Assembly (NCBI GenBank): GCA_965652145.1
Contig: CBFGTV010000003.1
Span: forward strand, 1-64,000
Reading direction: 5' to 3'
DNA: 64,000 nucleotides
Source of the DNA: CBFGTV01 sp965652145
GTDB lineage: Bacteria > Bacillota > Clostridia > Peptostreptococcales > Natronincolaceae
The translations under genes and the position numbers were made by a program. Shown in pieces: positions 35,181-45,100 of this stretch. Numbering within the stretch: position 1 is the first letter of the stretch; every line of letters starts with the position of its first letter. The notes below the pieces were generated by a model, which ran no database searches, was not told the DNA's origin, and saw nothing but the letters and a program-made list of their open reading frames with translations.

Positions 35181-35228
35181 GAAGTCAGCAGCCCTGGTTT
35201 TATAGCGATCATAGGGCGTGCTGACTTC
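35181..35228. terminator. Terminator between tupC and the small HTH gene
   Basis: Long stem GAAGTCAGCA (35181-35190) with TGCTGACTTC (35219-35228), with extra CCCT/AGGG pairs inside. The plus-strand tail TTGTAATTT is weak; the minus-strand tail is CTTTTATTT, so it also fits the convergent small gene. Confidence 0.65.
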
Positions 35229-35262
35229 TTGTAATTTATGATTATCATTCTGATTGCTCAGC

Positions 35263-35439
35263 TTATTCTACGGTGTAATAACATCTTTTGGGTGAAACAA
35301 TTTTTCCCTCATTCTTTAATGTCTTAATGGCTTTATCCACCTCTTTTTTATCGATACCTGTAATTTCTGCAATTTCCCCTGCCTTTAGGGGATCTTTAGA
35401 TTTCTTCAAAGCTTCATAAATGGCTTCATTAGCACTCAT
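35263..35439 (-). CDS. Very small winged-helix DNA-binding protein, 58 aa
   Basis: A complete short gene: ATG at 35437-35439 preceded by AGGAGG (8-base spacing), stop TAA at 35263. The protein begins MSANEAIYEALKKSKD and contains a single helix-turn-helix (PLKAGEIAEITGIDKKEVDK) followed by a wing-like strand (GKIVSPKRCYYTVE). It resembles tiny MarR/ArsR-like HTH proteins in Clostridia. Its target is unknown; the neighbours are the tup operon and the yjjIW pair. Confidence 0.82.
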   Translation of the reverse strand: MSANEAIYEALKKSKDPLKAGEIAEITGIDKKEVDKAIKTLKNEGKIVSPKRCYYTVE

Positions 35440-35539
35440 TTAAAATTCCTCCTAATGTTTAATTAATACACTACATTATATTATACCTACTCTATCGAAT
35501 CATAAACTAGATTGATTAAAAAAATTGTAATAGCAGCTA

Positions 35540-36376
35540 TTATACAGTAATGATATTCCGACAGCCATTTTTTTCAGCCAGATTAGCAAGCCTCTCCATG
35601 GTTTCATTAGAAGGTGTTCGTCCCTTCACCATTCCCTCCCTTACCCCCAAGGGCCTGTACTTGATCAGCTTATAGCCTATATGGGGGTCCAGGGAAGCAA
35701 TAAGACGACTGGTTTCATCGATGGTTTGTTCATTATTCAGAAGCCCTTCCACCACCACAGTCCGTACCTCGTAGAGCTTATGCCGCTCTGCTAAAAAGCT
35801 TATATTTTTGATGACATGATCGTTATCGGTTCCCGTCAGCATGATATGTTCTCTCCGGTCGAAGGCCTTAAGGTCAACCATGGCCATATCAAATGAGTCT
35901 AAAAATGTCTGATCATGCCATAGGGGTATAGATCCATTGGTGTCGATAAAAACAGATAAATCCAGCTGTTTTACTTTGAAGAAAAGCTCCTTTAAAAAAT
36001 CCATTTGCAGGGTACATTCCCCACCTGATACAGTAATACCTGATATAAAGGGCTTAACCCGATTGATTACTTCCATTATTTCGTCAGCCGTCATTACCTT
36101 TACCTTGGGAGAGCTACAGCTGCCACAGGCCTTAAGACATTCATCACAGCCTTGACAGATGCCTTCATTCCAAGTGACCTCCCCTTCGACAAGGTTCAAG
36201 GCTCCATAGGGACAATGACTGATACATTTTCTACAATGGCTGCATCGATTAATGGTTTCAGGATTATGACAATATAGGCAATTAAAATTACACCCTTGTA
36301 AAAAAATGGCTGTTCGATTACCCGGGCCATCAACAGAGCTAAAGGGTAAAATGCGATTAACATAGCCCCTAATCAT
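35540..36376 (-). CDS. yjjW: YjjW-type glycyl-radical enzyme activase
   Basis: Radical SAM enzyme of 278 residues that installs the glycyl radical on its partner. The cluster motif CNFNCLYC (C-x3-C-x2-C, about 29-36) is followed by a ferredoxin-like insert with two four-cysteine sets (CSHCRKCISHC and CQGCDECLKAC), then SGGECTLQ for SAM binding. Its start overlaps the end of yjjI by 8 bases (ATGATTAG), so the pair is translated together. Confidence 0.88.
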   Translation of the reverse strand: MIRGYVNRILPFSSVDGPGNRTAIFLQGCNFNCLYCHNPETINRCSHCRKCISHCPYGALNLVEGEVTWNEGICQGCDECLKACGSCSSPKVKVMTADEIMEVINRVKPFISGITVSGGECTLQMDFLKELFFKVKQLDLSVFIDTNGSIPLWHDQTFLDSFDMAMVDLKAFDRREHIMLTGTDNDHVIKNISFLAERHKLYEVRTVVVEGLLNNEQTIDETSRLIASLDPHIGYKLIKYRPLGVREGMVKGRTPSNETMERLANLAEKNGCRNIITV

Positions 36377-37862
36377 TCTCCCTCACTCTTCTTTCCAGGA
36401 CCCGTTGGTTCTTAACGGCACCCAATCCCAGTACAACTGAATCGTGCAATACCTGTTCACCTAAATCTAGCTTTTCCATATCGGAACGTTTCACCAGATA
36501 ACCGGTTATTCTGATGACATCACAGTCACTGGAATAGAGTGAAAAATATCTTACTCCCCGTTTAAAGGCCCCCTTGATGATATCTAAAATATACTGTGGG
36601 TTCCTTTCGGTGGTGGAATCGAAGGTAAAAATATCACCAATACCAGAGGGGAAATAGGGGTGAAACAGGCTGGAATGCATCAGATGCTCTAAGATTTCAG
36701 GCTCCTCACCTATTGGAATACGACAGCCCGGACTGGTATTCTGATCTGTATCAATTCCCACCTGGGCATGTAATAGATAATGACCTCCTGATACTTGACA
36801 ATGGGGATTATGATGCTGTTTCACAACCTCTTGCATTTTTTCTATGATTTCTACCCCCAGGTCATTGGCCTCTTTACCATGACCAAAGCGTTTTTCCGGT
36901 TCATCAGCCTTCAATAGGTAATTAACAGCCTCTGCCAGACCAAACATACCAAACATGGCAGTAAAGCGCTCCTTCTTAATGAAGCCCTCCTTCACCAGGA
37001 AATGGTGTTCAAAAAAACCACTATCTTCAACTAAAAATTTCACCCTGGCATCCATATAGGCCGCCATATGTTTCATTCCCTGGGGCAGTACTTCCTTTAT
37101 AAAATCCTCGGGGCCCCTGGCCTTTTTAGCAAGGGCAGCAAGATTTAGCCGAACCAGGGTATAGCTTCCCCCTGCAATGGGCAATCCATTATAGCAGCTG
37201 GCAATGCCATAGGCTTCTCCCAGGTCAGAAACAAACATTTCATGGTTGGCAAAGCTAGGCTTAGCAACCTTTAGGGCAGTTTCAACGGCTAGACGAGCCA
37301 GCTCGTCTGGGGTTTGATGGCTATATTTTAATGTTATATTGGGTACAGCATTTCCCAATTCCTTTTCGGCCCTTAAAATCAATCTTCCCGCCCTGGTGTC
37401 AGAGGGGCCGATATTGGCATGACAAAAAGAATCCGTTAAGGTTCGATCAATATGGGTTAAAAAGAGCCTAATGGCTTGGTAGGCCTCTTCTTCATTTTCA
37501 ATAAAGGGTTCAAGTAATGTATCAATGTTCCCTACATAAACAGGAAATGAGGTAATGGAAGGTACATGCTTATAAAAAATCAAAAGGGTGTTAACGGCTT
37601 CCCAAATATTTGTAGGTGGTGTTAATCGTAAAAATTCGCACCCCTCCTTCATCAGCTTATCATAGTCAGGAACAATATATCTAGGCCGATAGGGCGCATT
37701 TCCCTCAAACAGATCACAAATGATTCCCGCCTTACGATCAGCCTCAATGGTATCATCAAGCTGAAATACCTGTAAACTGTTTTCAGCAGCCTTGGCAAGG
37801 GCTATTACTCTTTGTTCGTAGGTTAAAGTGCTGTCTTTAATTATACTTAGTACATTGTCCAT
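36369..37862 (-). CDS. yjjI: YjjI family glycyl-radical enzyme, substrate unknown
   Basis: A 497-residue oxygen-sensitive radical enzyme, shorter than PFL/diol-dehydratase types but close to E. coli YjjI (516). The glycyl-radical loop is RITGY (Gly454) near the C terminus. Cys223 in ASCYNG is the most likely thiyl residue (inferred). The reaction is unknown for the whole family. I chose the ATG at 37862 (MDNVLSI) because GGAGTG lies 6 bases before it; a longer in-frame start at 37952 lacks a ribosome site. No metabolic genes are linked to it here apart from the activase. Confidence 0.85.
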   Translation of the reverse strand: MDNVLSIIKDSTLTYEQRVIALAKAAENSLQVFQLDDTIEADRKAGIICDLFEGNAPYRPRYIVPDYDKLMKEGCEFLRLTPPTNIWEAVNTLLIFYKHVPSITSFPVYVGNIDTLLEPFIENEEEAYQAIRLFLTHIDRTLTDSFCHANIGPSDTRAGRLILRAEKELGNAVPNITLKYSHQTPDELARLAVETALKVAKPSFANHEMFVSDLGEAYGIASCYNGLPIAGGSYTLVRLNLAALAKKARGPEDFIKEVLPQGMKHMAAYMDARVKFLVEDSGFFEHHFLVKEGFIKKERFTAMFGMFGLAEAVNYLLKADEPEKRFGHGKEANDLGVEIIEKMQEVVKQHHNPHCQVSGGHYLLHAQVGIDTDQNTSPGCRIPIGEEPEILEHLMHSSLFHPYFPSGIGDIFTFDSTTERNPQYILDIIKGAFKRGVRYFSLYSSDCDVIRITGYLVKRSDMEKLDLGEQVLHDSVVLGLGAVKNQRVLERRVREND

Positions 37863-38043
37863 TTTTTTCACTCCATTTCTTTTAAACCCGATGGGTTCCT
37901 TAAGATCATTATATAACAATTTAAAGTAATTATCCATTCCATAGATTTGCATTTCGATATTTGACCCATTATTATTAATTACAAATTAGAACAAAGTCTT
38001 CCCTGGGAGGATTTAAAACAAGGGAGTACCTTCCTATAAATGA

Positions 38044-38069
38044 TAAAAACCGAATCTGAACAGATTCGG
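38044..38069 (-). terminator. Terminator after the zinc ribbon gene
   Basis: Perfect 9-bp stem CCGAATCTG/CAGATTCGG (38050-38058 with 38061-38069), followed on the minus strand by TTTTTATC. The 2-base gap means the innermost pairs probably open. Confidence 0.85.
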
Positions 38070-38091
38070 CTTGTAGGTTTACTAAATTTTG

Positions 38092-38346
38092 CTATGCTTT
38101 CCATCGTTTCAATGTAGGCAAAAGGTTTGTTATAATACTTCTTGCTGCTGATTCCTCTATTCCTTCCTTTACCATGTGGGGAATACAGATTTCAATCATT
38201 TCTTCCATAGACGTATCAGAAGTAAATTCCCCTGTTTGAAAACAGTAGGTACAATACTCTTGATTGGGGGTTAAATCTTCATTTGTTCCATAATCCTTAG
38301 GGTCATCCATTGGCATTCCACAGCTTTGACAAATTATCTTATTCAT
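38092..38346 (-). CDS. Putative zinc ribbon protein
   Basis: An 84-residue protein. Two cysteine pairs at the N terminus (CQSCGMP at about 6-9 and CTYC at about 32-35) form a zinc ribbon of the zf-ribbon_2 type; the rest is helical. Such proteins are widespread in Clostridia, often near regulators, with no established function. AAGGAGG lies 9 bases before the ATG. It follows the WYL regulator on the same strand after about 70 bases. Confidence 0.78.
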   Translation of the reverse strand: MNKIICQSCGMPMDDPKDYGTNEDLTPNQEYCTYCFQTGEFTSDTSMEEMIEICIPHMVKEGIEESAARSIITNLLPTLKRWKA

Positions 38347-38416
38347 GATTAAAAGCCTCCTTTATTTGATTTCCTCAGTTATCATTATAAAGGAGCAATA
38401 ACGACAACAGTCTGTC

Positions 38417-39331
38417 TTATTTCTGATATTTTTTAATCATTTTTTCTGCCCGTTCCATTAAAATAGCTTTTATGTGCTGGGGCTCCAGCACTTCCACCAG
38501 CTCCCCAAAGCTCAAAAGCATCCCGTAAACCCACTCGTCTTCAGGGTAATGAACCGTTACATGAATCATCCCCCTTTGGTCATAGGTCAGTTCTTCTAAG
38601 TCAAAGTAGGCTTCTAAACGATTTAAAGCCTTGGGGTGAAATTTTAAAACCAGCTTTGTTAACGGCCGTTCATCCTTGTCCTTCAGGGATAGCGGCGGAA
38701 TTTCCGAACGGGGTAAAAAGTGATCCCCTGTCAGTTCCAGGTTTGTGACCCTGGACAGCTTAAAGATGCGATAGGCTTCCCTCATCTGACAATAACCGTA
38801 AAGATACCAGTTATTTACCTTTAGCAGCAGGGTATAGGGCTCAACACTGCGGCGAGTGGCATCCCCACTCCAGTTAACATAGTTAAAGCTTACCATCCTA
38901 TTTTCTTCAATCCCTTTTTTAACCAGGGCAATTTTTTCTTTTTTTCTGGCCGTCTCTCCCCATGAGCTAAAGTCAAATACCACCTTCTGACCAATATCGG
39001 CCTTTGGTTGCTTAATCACCATGAGCTTATTAATCATATTTTGCAGATTTTTATCTTCATAGGCCTGATAAACACCCCTTAGGGCTGTTAACATCATCTG
39101 GTACTCTGTATTACTCATAAAGCCCTTATCTATTTTATATTCCTTTATAATTCCATAGCCTCCCCTGGATCCCTGATAGGAAACCACCGGTATTCCTGCC
39201 AGATTAATGGCCTCCATATCTCTTTGGATGGTTCGGCCAGACACCTCAAAAATTTCTGACAGCTCCCTGGCTGTTACCCTGTCCCTGTTCATCAAGAGCA
39301 TCACAATAGCCAGCAAACGCTCCAGCTTCAT
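38417..39331 (-). CDS. YafY-type HTH/WYL-domain transcriptional regulator
   Basis: A 304-residue regulator: an N-terminal DeoR-like HTH (about 1-60; LLAIVMLLMNRDRVTARELSEIFEVSGRTIQRD), a central WYL ligand-binding domain (about 140-215; VSFNYVNW, EPYTLLLKVNNWYLYGYC) and the WCX C-terminal extension. WYL proteins sense nucleic-acid or nucleotide ligands and stress. The target genes are not known; the HtrA-like gene is 10 bases upstream on the same strand, so the two form a unit. Confidence 0.9.
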   Translation of the reverse strand: MKLERLLAIVMLLMNRDRVTARELSEIFEVSGRTIQRDMEAINLAGIPVVSYQGSRGGYGIIKEYKIDKGFMSNTEYQMMLTALRGVYQAYEDKNLQNMINKLMVIKQPKADIGQKVVFDFSSWGETARKKEKIALVKKGIEENRMVSFNYVNWSGDATRRSVEPYTLLLKVNNWYLYGYCQMREAYRIFKLSRVTNLELTGDHFLPRSEIPPLSLKDKDERPLTKLVLKFHPKALNRLEAYFDLEELTYDQRGMIHVTVHYPEDEWVYGMLLSFGELVEVLEPQHIKAILMERAEKMIKKYQK

Positions 39332-39341
39332 TATTTCCCCC

Positions 39342-40193
39342 CTAATTCAAATTTTCTAAATAATCATCTAAAAAGGCCTGTACATTTTCAACAGAAATGG
39401 CTAAACTAACATTCTCAGATTCCATTACCCTAAAGGTATTAATTCCTATTAGCTCCCCCCGGGTATTTACAAGGGCACCGCCAGCGCTTCCCGGAGAAAG
39501 GGACGCAGTATTTTGGATATAGGCTACACCATCTATTTTTTTAAAATCAGAAATCAATCCCTCTGATACGGTATTCATTAATCCCCTGGGGCTCCCTATG
39601 GCCACAACCTCCTCCCCTACTTTCAGTTTTGAAGCATCTCCAAGGGGGATCGTTGTCAGCTCAATCCCCTCTGGCAGCCTGTCCAGTTGAAGCAAAGCCA
39701 GATCCATCATTTCATCATATTGCAAGACCTTTGCCCTGAACGCCTCCTTATGATGATTTTGGAAGAAAGTATTCACCGTTTCATTCCCCTTTACCAGATG
39801 CCAGTTAGAAATAACATAGCCTTCTCTGCTAATGATAACACCTGATCCCTGACCAGAGGCAGTCTCTATTCTGACTACCTCTGATTTTAACCCGGCAAGC
39901 TCTTGAATTGATTTTTTCGCCGTACCACCGCCAATTTCATAAAGGGCCCCCAGCATTTCATTATCATCAGCCCCAGGGCTCTGGGCCATAATTGATTCAG
40001 CTTCCCCTTGGTCTTCAATGGAACCATGGCTTCTTAACTGGTCTCCATAAGTATCCAGGGCATAATCCATCAGTAAATATGTTGCCAGCCCCGTTACCAT
40101 CAAAAGCCCTGCCAATACAAGGAATCCTACCATTTTCAGTAGCTTTCCGGAACCTCGTTCCTGTATGATTTCAGTCTCATCCTTTACAGTCAA
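39342..40193 (-). CDS. HtrA-like membrane-anchored protein lacking the catalytic serine
   Basis: A 283-residue trypsin-fold protein with one N-terminal membrane anchor (about 19-43) and no PDZ domain. His132 (NWHLV) and Asp164 (MMDLALL) of the triad are present. The serine motif is PGSAGGAL where HtrA/DegP have PGNSGGPL, so the nucleophile position is Ala237 with Ser236 beside it. The gene therefore probably encodes a non-proteolytic relative, unless Ser236 substitutes. TTG start 8 bases after AGGAGG. It is followed by the WYL regulator. Confidence 0.82.
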   Translation of the reverse strand: MTVKDETEIIQERGSGKLLKMVGFLVLAGLLMVTGLATYLLMDYALDTYGDQLRSHGSIEDQGEAESIMAQSPGADDNEMLGALYEIGGGTAKKSIQELAGLKSEVVRIETASGQGSGVIISREGYVISNWHLVKGNETVNTFFQNHHKEAFRAKVLQYDEMMDLALLQLDRLPEGIELTTIPLGDASKLKVGEEVVAIGSPRGLMNTVSEGLISDFKKIDGVAYIQNTASLSPGSAGGALVNTRGELIGINTFRVMESENVSLAISVENVQAFLDDYLENLN

Positions 40194-40275
40194 TTACAAA
40201 TCCTCCTATCATCCTATAATTAAAAATAAAAAACAGAATCGACATTTTTCAATTAAATTCTATCACAAATATTAC

Positions 40276-40312
40276 CATAAAAAAACACCCCTGGGCTCCT
40301 CTTCCCCAGGGG
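40276..40312 (-). terminator. Terminator after the DUF4153 gene
   Basis: CCCCTGGG stem (40288-40295 with 40305-40312) followed on the minus strand by TGTTTTTTT, just after the stop. Confidence 0.9.
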
Positions 40313-40320
40313 CTTAAGCC

Positions 40321-42069
40321 CTATTTCATTTTAATAAAGAGATGAAAGGAAACATGATCTATTTTCCAGGTCTCACTTGATTGATTTTGAACAATACCAA
40401 TTTCTTTAAATAACAGCTCTACCTTCACCCTCTCATTTTCATCCCAATAGCTCATCTTATCCCTTGAGAGTACAACATTCCCTAGGTTTTGTCGATGTAT
40501 TTCATCAACAATCTCTGTCAAATCCTTTTCATAAATGACATTTTCGATATTTAATACCTTCAAACGATCATTGGAATAGTCGTATCTAAGTTCGCCCTCT
40601 TGGGAACTGCTGTTTTTCTCTCCCCCGAAATATTGAAATGAAATGAGATAGTCGTAATCCCTTACAGTTAAGATATCCGGATCAGTTTCCAGTCTATAGC
40701 TGTAATATTTCCTATCATTGACATAACCATAGCTGTCTTCATAAGGAAAGCCCATGAGACGATCCATATCGGAAAGCTGAAAATCCTTCGGTAAAACAGT
40801 TACCTGGGTAAGACTATGATTTCTTTTGAAATAGTCAAGGATACTGCTGATCTCCCGGCGGTCTTCCAGAGAAACATTGTCGTTAGGCCTAATGAGCTTT
40901 CTGTCCTCCAGCGTCTGCCAGGTCTCCAGAAATCCTATCAGCCTTTGATTCTGACTATACCTTGAGACAGAATAAGCACTCCATGGCCCCAGCACCGATA
41001 ATACCATAATAGCACTAAGGCTGATGGCAATTACAATAGGTCTGGCCTGCTTTCTTCTGAAAACCAGATAAAGCATTGAAATCATGATCCAGAGCCCGCC
41101 GGCCACAACAAAATATCGATTTTCCGTTACCCCATAGTCACCAATTCTCATTCCCATGGAAATAAAAAGCATGACCACCAGGGGCAGTAATCCCTTGGGA
41201 AACCAATTTACAAACCCCTTAAACCATTGATTATTAAGCCTTAAGGGGTAGATTGCCAAAAGCACCAGGGTACTGATGATGGCAAACCATAGAATCAGGT
41301 GAGAAATCATTTGTATAGGCCATTGTCTTTCCATAACGGTTTTAATGATATATAGGTACAAAATTCCTCCATAGACCACCAGTAATGGCATCACAATAAA
41401 ATTCAGCAGCACCTGGAATACCCTGGGATATTGATCCTGGGAAAGAACTTCATCATAGGCAGGTATTCCTGAAAAAAAGTAAGCCGGGCCAAAAACCCCC
41501 ACCACAATGACCCATATATCCAGCAAGACCTTTGTAGGAATATTGGCTGAAAAAAGCAGATTAATTGTTAAAAGAATGGCTGCCAAACCAAGGTATAGAA
41601 TCATGGCATAAAAATAAGTAATACAGAAGTCTACTAAAAGTCTAATAACATAGAGCTCAAAGCCCTCTTTTCTTTTAAAATAAGGCATCACCACAAAGGA
41701 CAGATACAAAGCCAACGTAAGGGCAATATACCGGGTAATGGCCACCATTTCAAAATCCTTCAGCATGTATCGATAGTAAAAGCCCAACAGGATAATCCCA
41801 AGGAAATGGGCAGCAAGACCAAAGCCCTTTCGACCTTTAATCCCCTCAATTAATACTTGGATCGTTAAAAAAATCGGAATTCCCAGGGCAAAAATCATGG
41901 CTAATCTTGTCAATATTTCATCAAGGGATTGCCTTTGGGGGTATTCCAGATGATTTAGATAGATTAGTACTGAAACTGTAAGGACAGCCATCAACAGTGC
42001 CCCTGGAAATCTCCTGATACCAATTAACAGCTTCTCTCCTATATTTTTAATTGATGCTTTAAGCTTCAT
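40321..42069 (-). CDS. DUF4153 domain polytopic membrane protein
   Basis: A 582-residue protein. The first 375 residues form about eleven membrane segments with the DUF4153 pattern (RRFPGALLMAVLTVSVLIYLN at the N terminus; SGIPAYDE in a loop). The C-terminal 200 residues are a soluble, probably extracytoplasmic domain. Function unknown. GAGGGG lies 5 bases before the ATG. It lies downstream of gltB, separated by a weak hairpin. Confidence 0.8.
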   Translation of the reverse strand: MKLKASIKNIGEKLLIGIRRFPGALLMAVLTVSVLIYLNHLEYPQRQSLDEILTRLAMIFALGIPIFLTIQVLIEGIKGRKGFGLAAHFLGIILLGFYYRYMLKDFEMVAITRYIALTLALYLSFVVMPYFKRKEGFELYVIRLLVDFCITYFYAMILYLGLAAILLTINLLFSANIPTKVLLDIWVIVVGVFGPAYFFSGIPAYDEVLSQDQYPRVFQVLLNFIVMPLLVVYGGILYLYIIKTVMERQWPIQMISHLILWFAIISTLVLLAIYPLRLNNQWFKGFVNWFPKGLLPLVVMLFISMGMRIGDYGVTENRYFVVAGGLWIMISMLYLVFRRKQARPIVIAISLSAIMVLSVLGPWSAYSVSRYSQNQRLIGFLETWQTLEDRKLIRPNDNVSLEDRREISSILDYFKRNHSLTQVTVLPKDFQLSDMDRLMGFPYEDSYGYVNDRKYYSYRLETDPDILTVRDYDYLISFQYFGGEKNSSSQEGELRYDYSNDRLKVLNIENVIYEKDLTEIVDEIHRQNLGNVVLSRDKMSYWDENERVKVELLFKEIGIVQNQSSETWKIDHVSFHLFIKMK

Positions 42070-42164
42070 TGTATCCCCTCAATCTTATTTAATATAGAAA
42101 CTATCATCATTATATCATATTCACGATACCTCTGTTTAAGAAATATCCTCTCTGGGATTGTAAT

Positions 42165-42188
42165 GCCCCACCTGTTTACAGATGGGGC
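42165..42188 (-). terminator. Probable terminator after gltB
   Basis: GCCCCA.CTGT arm pairs with ACAG.TGGGGC (42165-42188) just past the gltB stop; the minus-strand tail ATTACAATCC is only moderately U-rich. Confidence 0.5.
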
Positions 42189-42195
42189 TTATTGA

Positions 42196-45100
42196 TTAAG
42201 ATATGGATTTTTGAGAAGACATTGGTACGTTATTCAAATTCCCCTCACTACGGTCATCTAATGCCTTAAGAATTCTTTTGTACTCAACCGGAATCACCCT
42301 CCGGAGGCTTAATTTCAACTGATTCCATTGATCCAGCAGCTGAGCGGCCCTTTTACTGCCTGTGTACAAGTAATGCCGTTCAATCATTTTTTTGACCCTT
42401 TCCTCTTCCTGCTGCTGAAGATCCTCAATGGCAACCAGCTCTTGATTACACTTTGCTTCAAGGGTCTTTTTCTCATCTAATACATAGGCAATTCCCCCAG
42501 ACATGCCGGCAGCAAAATTTCTGCCAATGGCACCTAAGATCACCACGTTGCCCCCCGTCATATATTCACAGCCATGATCGCCGATGGCCTCCACCACAGC
42601 ATTGACACCACTGTTTCTCACACAGAACCGTTCCCCAGCGGCACCATTAATGTAAGCTTCACCTGAGGTGGCACCATAAAAGGAAACATTGCCTGCTATG
42701 ATATTTTGAGAGGCTTCGAAGATTGAATCTGCCGGGGGACGCAGGATTATTTTCCCGCCAGACAGGCCCTTCCCAATAAAATCATTGGCATCACCCTCCA
42801 GCTCAAGGGTAATTCCCGCCGGAACAAAGGCTCCGAAGCTTTGTCCCGCTGATCCCTTAAAGCTCAGCCAAATGGTATCCTCCGGCAGGCCTTTTCCTCC
42901 ATGATGGGCAGTAACAGCACTTCCCAGCAGGGTTCCCACAGCCCGGTTGGTGTTTTTAATCGGCAGGCTTAGCTTCACTTTTTTTTGTAATTGTACTGCC
43001 TCCATACATTCCTTTAATAAAATCTCTTGATCAAGGCTGTAACCAGAAAAACCCGATTGTTTTTTTATTGAATGAAGGGATTTCCCCCCTTTAAGGGGCG
43101 GAGAATAAAGCATGGCAGATAAATCTACATTTCTTGCCTTCCAGTTGGTAATGGTGCTTTTAACCTGCAGCTTATCCATTCTGCCAACCATCTCATCAAC
43201 GGTTCTAAAGCCCATTCTGGCCATCCATTCCCTTAAATCCCTGGCAATGAACTGCATAAAATTAACCACGTGCTGGGGATCCCCTGCAAATTTCCTCCTT
43301 AAATCAGGGTTTTGAGTAGCAATTCCCACCGGACAGGTATCCTGATGACAGACCCGCATCATCAAGCATCCCAGGGCCACCATGATGCCCGTGGCAAAGC
43401 CAAATTCCTCTGCCCCCAAAAGGGCTGCTATAGCCACATCCTGACCCGTCATCAGCTTGCCGTCGGTCTCTAATACAATACGATCCCTTAAGCCATTTAA
43501 GAGCAGGGTTTGGTGAGTCTCGGCCAGTCCCAGCTCCCAGGGGAGACCTGCATGCTGTATGCTCGTTCGGGGGGAAGCCCCAGTCCCACCGTCGTAGCCG
43601 CTGATTAAAACCCCATTGCCGCCTGCCTTCACCACACCGGCGGCAACCGTACCCACCCCCACCTCTGAAACCAGCTTTACACTGATATTGGCCCGGGGAT
43701 TAGCATTTCTTAAATCGTAAATCAGCTGGGCCAGGTCTTCAATCGAATAGATGTCATGATGAGGCGGTGGGGATATGAGGCCGATTCCAGGTGTGGCATA
43801 CCGCACCCGGGCGATCCAGGGATACACCTTTTTCCCCGGCAGCTGTCCCCCTTCCCCCGGCTTGGCCCCCTGGGCAATTTTAATCTGAATTTCTCTGGCA
43901 TGTAAAAGGTATTCACTGGTTACCCCAAACCGCCCCGAAGCCACCTGTTTGATGGCGCTGGAACTGGAATTCCCCTTTTCATCGGATTGAAAGCGCCGCG
44001 GGTCCTCGCCCCCTTCCCCCGTGTTGCTCTTGCCACCAATACGATTCATGGCAATGGCAATGGTTTCGTGGGCCTCCTGGCTTAAGGAGCCATAGGACAT
44101 GGCCCCGGCCTTAAAACGTCGAACAATCCTTTCAACAGGCTCAACCTCCTCCAGGGGCAGGGCCTCCTCGTTACATTTCATTTCCAGCATTCCCCTTAAG
44201 GTAGTGACTCTTTGAGACTCTTCGTGGATGAGCCAGGCATACTCCCGGTACAGCTGATAGTCATTTTCCCTGCAGGCCCGCTGTAGGCGAAAGATGGTAT
44301 CTGGATTATATAAATGATATTCACCATCCCTTCTCCATTTATAAAACCCGCCTGCCTCCAGGCCTTTTCCTCTTTCTGCCTCATTAAAGGCCTTTTCATG
44401 CTTCATGGCTGCCTCCCGTGCAATTTCCTCCATCCCAATTCCTTCAATTCTTGAGGCGGTTCCGGTAAAATATTTTGAAATAACCTCCTTATTCAATCCG
44501 ACGGCTTCGAAAATTTGGGCACCAATATAGCTTTGCATGGTCGATATGCCCATTTTAGATAATATCTTAATAATGCCTGCATGAATGGCCTTCAGATAAT
44601 TCCTCTGGGCTGTCTTTAAGCCCATTGCCGGCAATAATTTTTGATCGTGCAATCCCCGCAGGGTTTCAAAGGCCATATAGGGATTAACAGCATTACATCC
44701 GTACCCCAGAAGCAGTCCAAAGTGGTGAACCTCCCGAACCTCGCCGGATTCTACAATCAAACTTACCCTGGTTCTTTTTTTCCTACGAATCAGATGGTGA
44801 TGCAGCCCCGAAATGGCTAGCAGGGATGGAATAGGAGCCATTGATTGGCTAACTCCCCGATCTGATAAAATAATCAGATTCTGGCCCTCGTCAATGGCTC
44901 CTTCGGCCTGGCTAAACAACCTTTTCAGGGAACCCTCAAGGCCCGACGCCCCTTCGGCAACCGGGTAGAGCATGGAAAGGGTAATGGCACTGAAGCCCCT
45001 CTCCTTTATATTCCTCAGCTTTTCTAAATCTTCATTAGACAAGCAGGGGCTTTCCAGCTGAATTCTTCTACAGCCCTCCGGCCCAGCTTCCAATAGATTT

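Noticed and set aside
35181..35228. Second copy of the MITE, because of the sequence AGGGCGTG
   Set aside because: The match is only a few bases; the region is explained as the stem of a terminator between convergent genes.
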